The notes under the pieces were generated by a model, which worked only from the letters and a program-made list of their open reading frames with translations, searched no databases and had not been told where the DNA came from. Both the position numbers and the translations under genes were made by a program. 64,000 nt of DNA, taken from the NCBI GenBank assembly GCA_041918155.1, contig JAYRWH010000078.1:32560-96559 (forward strand). Direction: 5' to 3'. Shown one piece after another: positions 58,383 through 64,000 of the stretch (position 1 is the first letter of the stretch; each line of letters opens with the position of its first letter). This stretch comes from UBA668 sp041918155. GTDB taxonomy: Bacteria > Actinomycetota > Acidimicrobiia > Acidimicrobiales > Ilumatobacteraceae.

Positions 58383-60467
58383 ATGACGATGCTCGCTGCT
58401 CCCACCCTTGAGCCAGACCTACCCGACCTGCCCGTTGACGTGCCCGACGAGGGACTCGACACACGACCACCGGACCCGCAGTGGGTGCGGCCCGCGCTGA
58501 TCGGCCTGCTCGTCGCGACAGCCGTGCTCTACATGTGGGGCCTCAGCTCGCTCGGCTGGGCGAACGACTTCTACTCGGCCGCGGTGCAGGCCGGCACGAA
58601 GAGCTGGAAGGCGTTCTTCTTCGGCTCCAGCGACTCGGCGAACTTCATCACCGTCGACAAGCCGCCGGCCTCGCTGTGGGTGATGGAGCTCAGCGCCCGC
58701 ATCTTCGGCGTGAACTCCTGGAGCATCCTCGTGCCCCAAGCGCTCGAGGGCGTCGCCGGCGTGTGGCTGCTGTACGCCACGGTGAAGCGCTGGTTCGGCG
58801 CATCGGCCGGCCTGATCGCCGGTGCGGTGATGGCCACCACGCCCGTGGCCGCGCTGATGTTCCGCTACAACAACCCCGACGCCCTGATGGTGCTGCTGAT
58901 GATCGGCGCCGCCTACATGGTGACCCGAGCGATCGAGGACGGGAAGACCAAATGGCTCGTGTGGGCCGGCGTGTTCCTCGGCTTCGGCTTCCTCACGAAG
59001 ATGCTGCAGGCGTTCACCGTGTTGCCCACGTTCGCACTCGCGTACCTCGTCGCCGGCCCGCCGAAGCTCGGCAAGCGCATCTGGCAACTCCTGCTCTCGG
59101 GCGCCGCACTCATCGCGGCGATGGGCTGGTGGGTCGCCATCGTCGAGCTCTGGCCGGCGAGCAGCCGCCCGTACATCGGCGGGTCCACCGACAACAGCGT
59201 GCTCGACCTGGTGTTCGGCTACAACGGCTTCGGACGCCTCACCGGCAACGAGACCGGCAGCGTGGTGGGCGGTGGCGGCACCGGCCAGGCGGGCGCGTGG
59301 GGCCCCACCGGCTGGACCCGGCTGTTCAACGATTCGTGGGGCGGTCAGGCCTCGTGGCTGATCCCCGCGGCCTTGCTGTTCGGCATCGTCGGCTTGGTGC
59401 TCGCCGGCCGCGGCAGCCGCCAGGACCGCGTGCGGGCGGCAATGATCGTGTGGGGTGGCTGGCTGTTCGTCACCGGGGCGACGTTCAGCCTCGGCGAGGG
59501 AATCATTCACGAGTACTACGCGATCGCACTCGCCCCGGCGATCGGCGCCCTCGTCGGTATCGGCGTGACGATGCTGTGGACCATCCGCCGCCTGTGGTGG
59601 TCGCGGTTGCTGATGGGTGCCGCCGTCGTGATGTCGGCCTGGTGGGCCTACGAGCTGCTGCGCCGCACGCCCGACTGGCAGCCGTGGGTGCGCTACGCGG
59701 TGATCATGGCGGCCGGTGTCGCCGTGGCGGGCCTCGCGCTCGGCCATCACGCGATGGGCTTCGCCATGGGCGCGGCCGCCGTGGTGGGCCTGCTCGGGCC
59801 GATCGCGTATACGGTCGAGACGGTGGCCAACGCCGGCTCGACCGGCGGGGCGATCCCCGTCGCCGGTCCCGCCGGCCAGGGTCGGACTGGCCCCGGCGGC
59901 ATGCGTCCAAGTGCCATGCCCGGCGGCCAGTTCCCCGGCGGCCAGTTCCCCGGCCAGGGCCAGATCCCCGGCCAGGGCCAGTTCCCCGGCGGCCAGTTCC
60001 CCGGTGGCAACCTCCCCGGTGGCGGCCAATTGCCCGGTGGCGGACAGTTGCCCGGTGGCAATGGGCGGCCCGGCGCGGGTGGGCTGCTGAACGCGAGCAC
60101 ACCCAGCGACGAGGTCGTGCAGTTCCTGCAGGACGGCAGGGACGGCTTTACCTATGCGCTGGCCACGATCGGCGCCAACAACGCGGCCGGCTACCAGTTG
60201 GCGACGGGTGATCCGGTGATGGCGATCGGCGGCTTCAACGGCACCGACCAGTGGCCCACGCTCGAGGTCTTCCAGCAGATGGTGGCCGACGGCACGATCC
60301 ACTACTTCGTCGCCGGCGGCGGCCCGGGTGGCAACGCGGGCGGCCCCGGTGGCGGCAACAACACCGCCAGCACGTCGGGCCAGATCTCCTCGTGGGTGAC
60401 GGCCAGCTTCGAAACGGTCACCGTCGGCAACCAGACGTTCTACGACCTCACCCAGCCGTCTGCCTGA
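58383..60467 (+). CDS. GT39-family membrane glycosyltransferase with glycine-rich insert
   Basis: 694 residues. An ArnT/PMT-like GT-C transferase: about ten or more TM helices; the first loop has the catalytic Asp region YMWGLSSLGWANDFYSAAVQ and VDKPPASLWVMELS. Residues ~500-560 are a Gly/Pro/Gln-rich run of PGGQF-type repeats; then a soluble C-terminal domain (EVVQFLQDGRDGFTYALATI, FNGTDQWPTLEVFQQMV) typical of actinobacterial members. It takes a sugar from a polyprenyl-phosphate donor outside the membrane. ATG 58383 starts just before the first TM; an ATG two codons later is possible. Confidence 0.88.
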   Translation: MTMLAAPTLEPDLPDLPVDVPDEGLDTRPPDPQWVRPALIGLLVATAVLYMWGLSSLGWANDFYSAAVQAGTKSWKAFFFGSSDSANFITVDKPPASLWVMELSARIFGVNSWSILVPQALEGVAGVWLLYATVKRWFGASAGLIAGAVMATTPVAALMFRYNNPDALMVLLMIGAAYMVTRAIEDGKTKWLVWAGVFLGFGFLTKMLQAFTVLPTFALAYLVAGPPKLGKRIWQLLLSGAALIAAMGWWVAIVELWPASSRPYIGGSTDNSVLDLVFGYNGFGRLTGNETGSVVGGGGTGQAGAWGPTGWTRLFNDSWGGQASWLIPAALLFGIVGLVLAGRGSRQDRVRAAMIVWGGWLFVTGATFSLGEGIIHEYYAIALAPAIGALVGIGVTMLWTIRRLWWSRLLMGAAVVMSAWWAYELLRRTPDWQPWVRYAVIMAAGVAVAGLALGHHAMGFAMGAAAVVGLLGPIAYTVETVANAGSTGGAIPVAGPAGQGRTGPGGMRPSAMPGGQFPGGQFPGQGQIPGQGQFPGGQFPGGNLPGGGQLPGGGQLPGGNGRPGAGGLLNASTPSDEVVQFLQDGRDGFTYALATIGANNAAGYQLATGDPVMAIGGFNGTDQWPTLEVFQQMVADGTIHYFVAGGGPGGNAGGPGGGNNTASTSGQISSWVTASFETVTVGNQTFYDLTQPSA
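59926..60074 (+). repeat. In-frame tandem repeats encoding PGGQF/PGGGQL units
   Basis: About ten degenerate 12-18-bp units (CCCGGCGGCCAGTTC type) encode the glycine-rich linker of the GT39 protein. They are likely to vary in number between strains. Confidence 0.75.
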
Positions 60468-60481
60468 CCCACCCCATCCCC

Positions 60482-60533
60482 GTTCTTGTCATACGTGGAC
60501 CACGGATGCCCGTGGCCCGGGTATGGCTTGAGC
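60482..60533. repeat. Dispersed ~52-bp imperfect palindrome, copy D (most diverged)
   Basis: Left arm GTTCTTGTCATACG (60482-60495) is the same as in copy C; the right arm (about 60518-60533) has decayed and pairs at roughly 9 of 14 positions. The inner stem CCACGG (60500-60505) / CCGTGG (60510-60515) is intact. It lies between two plus-strand genes. Confidence 0.65.
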
Positions 60534-60603
60534 GGGGGTCGGAGGGTGAGACGGGTAGTGATGCCACCCGACGGGCCCCTCCTGGTTCTGCTCCAATGGG
60601 TGC

Positions 60604-61425
60604 ATGAACCGGCGCGACGAACTGGCAGCGTTCCTGCGGGCGCGCCGCGAAGCGCTTCGTCCCGAGGAGGTCGGTCTTCCCCCGGGCCGCGGCCGGCGCA
60701 CGCCGGGCCTGCGGCGCGAGGAGATCGCGCTCCTCGCGGGCGTGTCGGTCACCTGGTACACGTGGCTCGAACAGGGCCGCTCGATCAATGCCTCGGCCGA
60801 TGTGCTCGCCGCGCTCGCCCGCAGCCTGCGCCTCGACGAGGCCGAGCGCCAGCACCTGATGAACCTCGCCAGCCGCGGTCCCGACGGCCCGGTGCCCGAG
60901 GTGGACGACGCACCCGACGCGCTCGTGCGCCTGATTGCCTCGATGGAACCCGCGCCCGCGTACGTGCTCGGGCCGCGCTGGGAGTTCCTCGCGTGGAACC
61001 AGGCGCAGGCCCGCCTGTACCCGACGATCGAGAAGTTGGAGGGCGACGAGCGCAACCTGCTGTGGGTGATCTTCGCCGAGCCGGCCGCACGTGCGCTCGT
61101 GGCCGACTGGCCGGTGCAGGCGCGCCGCATCCTGGCCGAGTTCCGCGCCGGCACCGCCTCACTGCGCGGCGACGCGAAGGTGACCGCGCTCGTCGAGCGG
61201 CTGCGCACCGCCAGCGCCGAGTTCGCCGAGTGGTGGGCCCAGCAGGACGTCGCCGGCTTTCAGACCCGCGTCCGTCACTATCACCACGAGCGCGCCGGCG
61301 ACCTCGCCTTCGAGTACCAGCAGCTCACCCCGAGCGAGTGGCCCGGCCTGCGCGTCGTGTGCCAACTCCCCCTCCCCGGCGACGACAGCGCCGAACGCTT
61401 GGCCGCCTGGCGCTCCTTCGCCTGA
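60604..61425 (+). CDS. XRE-family regulator with MmyB-like ligand-binding domain
   Basis: 273 residues. An N-terminal helix-turn-helix (LRREEIALLAGVSVTWYTWL, residues ~35-60) and a C-terminal MmyB-like PAS-type domain (PAPAYVLGPRWEFLAWNQAQ, then FAEWWAQQDVAGFQTRVRHY and HPxxGxLxFEYQ-like AGDLAFEYQQL). The MmyB-type domain is thought to bind a fatty-acid-like ligand. It is probably autoregulated. Convergent with the VOC gene; no leaderless box lies before the ATG. Confidence 0.88.
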   Translation: MNRRDELAAFLRARREALRPEEVGLPPGRGRRTPGLRREEIALLAGVSVTWYTWLEQGRSINASADVLAALARSLRLDEAERQHLMNLASRGPDGPVPEVDDAPDALVRLIASMEPAPAYVLGPRWEFLAWNQAQARLYPTIEKLEGDERNLLWVIFAEPAARALVADWPVQARRILAEFRAGTASLRGDAKVTALVERLRTASAEFAEWWAQQDVAGFQTRVRHYHHERAGDLAFEYQQLTPSEWPGLRVVCQLPLPGDDSAERLAAWRSFA

Positions 61426-61444
61426 GCGTGGACAAGCGGCCGGG

Positions 61445-61789
61445 TCAGAGCGGGACGACGCAGAACTCGTTGCCTTCGGGGTCGTGCATGGTGACCCAGG
61501 AGATGCCGAACTCGTCGACCTTGCGGATGCGCACGGCGCCGAGAGCCTCCAGGCGGGTCGCCTCGGCCTCGATGTCGGCGACGTGGAGGTCGAGGTGCAG
61601 TCGGTTCTTGGCCGACTTCGACTCGACGACCTGCTGCAACAGCATCTTCGGCGAGCGGCCGGTGGGGTCGGTGAGGACTCGGTAGTGGCCGACGCCACCG
61701 GTGTGTTCGTAACCGAGCGCGCCGCACCAAAAGGCGGTCTGCACGTCCGGGTCGGCGACATCGAGGGTGAGCACGAGGTAGTCAGCCAT
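61445..61789 (-). CDS. VOC-family (glyoxalase/bleomycin-resistance fold) protein
   Basis: 114 residues, one vicinal-oxygen-chelate unit pair: LVLTLDVADPDVQTAFWCGA, NRLHLDLHVADIEAEATRLE (HLDLHV is the usual metal-binding strand) and MHDPEGNEFCVVPL (Glu ligand). Substrate unknown. ATG 61789 has TACCGT 6 bases upstream, and the box shares its TA step with the opposite-strand box of prfC. The open frame upstream runs into prfC and is not coding. Confidence 0.85.
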   Translation of the reverse strand: MADYLVLTLDVADPDVQTAFWCGALGYEHTGGVGHYRVLTDPTGRSPKMLLQQVVESKSAKNRLHLDLHVADIEAEATRLEALGAVRIRKVDEFGISWVTMHDPEGNEFCVVPL

Positions 61790-61795
61790 GAGGCA

Positions 61796-61801
61796 ACGGT
61801 A
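61796..61801 (-). promoter_or_regulatory. -10 box TACCGT (minus), sharing TA with the opposing box
   Basis: Minus-strand TACCGT ends 6 bases before the ATG at 61789. Its first two bases are the same base pairs (61800-61801) as the first two of the plus-strand TAGCCT. Confidence 0.55.
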
Positions 61802-61805
61802 GCCT
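61800..61805 (+). promoter_or_regulatory. -10 box TAGCCT (plus), sharing TA with the opposing box
   Basis: TAGCCT ends 9 bases before the ATG at 61815 of prfC. With the minus-strand box it makes a 10-bp divergent promoter core. Confidence 0.45.
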
Positions 61806-61814
61806 CGACTCCCC

Positions 61815-63425
61815 ATGAGCGCCGACGTGATCGCCGAGAGCAAGCAGCGACGCACGTTCGCCATCATCAGCCACCCCGACGCGGGCAAGACCACGCTCAC
61901 GGAGAAGTTCCTGTTGTACTCCGGCGCGGTGCAGGAGGCCGGTGCAGTGCACGCCCGTGAGGGCCGCCGCAGCGCCCGCAGCGACTGGATGGAACTCGAA
62001 CAGCAGCGCGGCATCTCGATCAGCAGCACCGTCATGCAGTTCCCCTACGGGGACCACGTGATGAACCTGCTCGACACGCCGGGCCACCGCGATTTCAGCG
62101 AGGACACCTACCGCGTGCTCTCCGCGGTGGACGCCGTGGTGATGGTGCTCGACGCGGCGAAGGGCATCGAGAGCCAGACGCTCAAGCTGTTCCAGGTGTG
62201 CCGCGCTCGCAACCTGCCGGTGATCACGTTCCTCAACAAGTACGACCGCCCCGGCCGCGAGCCGCTGGAACTGCTCGACGAGATCGAGCAGCAGATCAAG
62301 CTGCGCCCCACCCCGGTCACATGGCCGGTCGGCAGCGGCGACGAGTTCCAGGGCCTGCTCGACCGCCGCGACGGCATGTACACGCGCTTCACCCGCACCG
62401 CCCGTGGCGCGTCGGCCGCGCTGGAGGAGACCCTCCCGCTGCGGCATGCCGCTGCAGCGGCCGGCCCCGGTGAACAGCGCGTCTGGAAGACCGCGCTCGA
62501 CGAGATCGGCCTGCTGGAAGCGATCGGCGCCGACTACGACGCCGAGTCGTTCCTCGCCGGCGAGACCACTCCCCTGTTCATCGGCTCGGCGCTCACCAAC
62601 TTCGGCGTGCGCAAGCTGCTCGACGCAGTGGTCGACCTGGCCCCCGCCCCCTCGCCGCGCCTCGACAAGGCCGGCAGCCCGCACCCGCTCGACGAGCCGT
62701 TCAGCGCGTTCGTGTTCAAGGTGCAGGCCAACATGGATCCGTCGCATCGCGACCGCATTGCGTTCGCCCGCATCTGCTCGGGCCACTTCGAGCGCGGCAT
62801 GAGCGCGAGGAACGCGCGCACCGGGCGCGACATGACCACCAAGTACGCAACCACCGCGTTCGGCCCCGATCGCGAGACCGTGGAGGACGCGTACCCGGGC
62901 GACGTGGTCGGCCTCGTCAACGCCACCGGCGTGCTGCTCGGCGACACCCTCTACGACGCGGCCGCGACCGGCCTCGCTGTCGACTTCCCGCCGATCCCGC
63001 GCTTCGCCCCCGAGGTGTTCGCCCGCGCCCGGCCGCTCGACAACGCCAAGTTCAAGCAGTTCCGCAAGGGCCTCGAACAGCTCGACGAGGAAGGCGTGGT
63101 GCAGGTGCTGCGCGACCCCGAGATGGGCGACGTCGAGAACGTGCTCGCCGCCGTCGGCCAACTGCAATTCGAGGTCTTCGCCTACCGTCTCGGTAGCGAA
63201 TTCGGCGCACCCACCGAGATCGTGTCCGCCCCGTACCAGGCGATCCGCCTCACCGACAAGCAGTCGGCCGACCGCCTGCGCCAGATCGGCGGCATCCGCA
63301 TCCTGCTCCGCGGCGACGGCGCGCTGTGCGCCCTGTTCGAGAACAAGTACCGCCTGCAGCGCCTGATGAGCGACGAGCCGGAGCTGACCCTCGAGCCGAT
63401 CATCGCCGACGCGAGCACGTTCTAG
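61815..63425 (+). CDS. prfC: Peptide chain release factor 3 (RF3)
   Basis: 536-residue translational GTPase that removes RF1/RF2 from the ribosome after peptide release. G1 is ISHPDAGKTTLTEKFLLYSG, G2 lies in QRGISISSTVMQFPYGD, G3 is DTPGHRDFSEDTYR and G4 is FLNKYDRPGREPLELLDEIE, which is the RF3-type sequence rather than EF-G. Domains II and III (NMDPSHRDRIAFARICSGHF; FPPIPRFAPEVFARARP; VGQLQFEVFAYRL) follow in order. Length is normal. Transcription is likely leaderless from TAGCCT. Confidence 0.96.
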   Translation: MSADVIAESKQRRTFAIISHPDAGKTTLTEKFLLYSGAVQEAGAVHAREGRRSARSDWMELEQQRGISISSTVMQFPYGDHVMNLLDTPGHRDFSEDTYRVLSAVDAVVMVLDAAKGIESQTLKLFQVCRARNLPVITFLNKYDRPGREPLELLDEIEQQIKLRPTPVTWPVGSGDEFQGLLDRRDGMYTRFTRTARGASAALEETLPLRHAAAAAGPGEQRVWKTALDEIGLLEAIGADYDAESFLAGETTPLFIGSALTNFGVRKLLDAVVDLAPAPSPRLDKAGSPHPLDEPFSAFVFKVQANMDPSHRDRIAFARICSGHFERGMSARNARTGRDMTTKYATTAFGPDRETVEDAYPGDVVGLVNATGVLLGDTLYDAAATGLAVDFPPIPRFAPEVFARARPLDNAKFKQFRKGLEQLDEEGVVQVLRDPEMGDVENVLAAVGQLQFEVFAYRLGSEFGAPTEIVSAPYQAIRLTDKQSADRLRQIGGIRILLRGDGALCALFENKYRLQRLMSDEPELTLEPIIADASTF

Positions 63426-63433
63426 GCCGGCGC

Positions 63434-64000
63434 CTACTGGGCGAGCGCGGCAGCCAACAGCGCCTGCTCGGTCTCACCGAGGGGGATCTGCGCTACAGCG
63501 GCGAGCGCTGCCGCCGACATCTTCTTGGCGGTCTTGCGGATGACCTGCAGGAGCTGATCGTGGTCGAGTTGCTCGGCCACCGCGGCCAGTTGCGTCTCGA
63601 TGAACACCAGGCAGGCGGCGTCCTCCACCAACTGCCCACCCGACCCCTGACGAAGCACAGCCGCCTGCACGCGCTCGATCTCCGTGGGCCCATACCCCAC
63701 CCGCTCGAGCAGCACCCCGACATCTTCGGCGTGCCGCGCACGCTGGTCGCGCTTCCACTTGAGATAGCCCGCCCGGCCCACCTCGTACCTGGAGCGGGGC
63801 AGCTCCCACCGGCGCAGGTGGTGGGCGCGAGCGGCGAGGCGCACGGCGTCGTCGACGCCGGGTGACAGCAACACCACCCACTCGGCGGCGATGCGTCCAT
63901 GGGCAAGCGCGAGTGGCTGAACCGCCCCGCGCACGAGCACACGGTTCGGGTCATCGCCGTTCGCCCCCGCGATCGCGGCGCCGGCGGCATCCAACAGCGC
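63434..64000 (-). CDS. DUF4202 family protein (N-terminus cut by window edge)
   Basis: The frame is open to the last base of the window; at least 188 codons are visible. The sequence matches DUF4202: RLAARAHHLRRWELPRSRYE, AGYLKWKRDQRARHAEDVGV, and LVEDAACLVFIETQL, with His residues that could bind metal (HD-like). The function of the family is unknown; in other bacteria it is found near glutamyl-tRNA synthetase-like genes. A TTG at 63994 is unlikely to be the true start, because family members begin a few residues earlier. Convergent with prfC (8 bp). Confidence 0.82.
   Translation of the reverse strand, partial: ALLDAAGAAIAGANGDDPNRVLVRGAVQPLALAHGRIAAEWVVLLSPGVDDAVRLAARAHHLRRWELPRSRYEVGRAGYLKWKRDQRARHAEDVGVLLERVGYGPTEIERVQAAVLRQGSGGQLVEDAACLVFIETQLAAVAEQLDHDQLLQVIRKTAKKMSAAALAAVAQIPLGETEQALLAAALAQ

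Noticed and set aside
59926..60074. Short tandem repeats as a CRISPR array.
   Set aside because: The units are 12-18 bp with no spacers, are in frame, and encode a glycine-rich linker of GT39.
58419..60302. A 627-codon open frame on the minus strand.
   Set aside because: Antisense to the GT39 gene; low-complexity Ala/Gly/His/Arg sequence without any motif.

Overview
The window is high-GC DNA packed with short intergenic gaps and many 1-4 base stop/start overlaps. It points to an actinobacterium, most likely Acidimicrobiia (Ilumatobacter-like). This is an inference from mycothiol-linked enzymes (an Mca-type amidase and a mycothiol-dependent isomerase-family protein), F420-type luciferase-like oxidoreductases, a WS/DGAT acyltransferase, a conservon (histidine kinase / roadblock / DUF742 / Ras-like GTPase), and mycobacterium-like acyl-CoA genes. 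No rRNA, tRNA, CRISPR array, insertion sequence or prophage was seen.

Layout. 1-10.9 kb: the end of a class III nucleotidyl cyclase, then lipid and acyl-CoA genes (LLM oxidoreductase, acyl-CoA dehydrogenase, acyl-CoA synthetase, HSD4-like SDR), a LapA-like membrane protein, a hydrolase, an Fe-S RecB-like nuclease, a PAP2 phosphatase, WS/DGAT and a second SDR. 10.9-17 kb: a GNAT enzyme and the four-gene conservon, divergent from a two-gene operon encoding a DUF4388-like protein and a small coiled-coil protein. 17-24.7 kb: a DinB/isomerase-family protein, an S9 peptidase, a thiolase, a broken DinB remnant, a secreted nuclease, a ChbG/YdjC deacetylase, Mca with a tiny SCP2 protein, and a PEBP lipoprotein. 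24.7-37.4 kb: a frameshifted PAS-GGDEF-EAL gene, CPBP and rhomboid membrane proteases, a second LLM with a TesB-like thioesterase, an amidase with an MFS transporter, ABC-F with an acyl-CoA dehydrogenase, and a frameshifted beta-lactamase-family lipoprotein.

37.4-43.4 kb is the most unusual stretch. An O-antigen-ligase/TPR protein is coupled to an ECF sigma factor and a single-pass anti-sigma-like protein. A paralogous sigma factor follows, coupled to a protein with the same N-terminal layout fused to a peptidoglycan-binding and L,D-transpeptidase domain whose catalytic Cys is replaced by Ala. A close paralogue with the Cys intact lies at 49.5-50.7 kb on the other strand. 43.4-64 kb: Ku with a LigD polymerase domain, membrane proteins and lipoproteins, an M24 peptidase, a zinc metallopeptidase, GT2, argG, a PAS protein with a signal-less PhnD-like protein, M20 peptidase, a CocE-type hydrolase, GT39 with glycine-rich repeats, a MmyB-type regulator, a VOC protein, prfC, and a partial DUF4202 gene.

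Two sequence-level themes run through the window. First, at least 27 genes carry a TANNNT hexamer 6-9 bases before the start codon, the expected spacing for leaderless transcripts; three of these hexamers begin with the stop codon of the gene upstream. Second, four related imperfect palindromes of about 52 bp (plus two with a similar layout) are scattered between genes in every orientation context. Three genes look broken by frameshifts, which may be real decay or assembly error.
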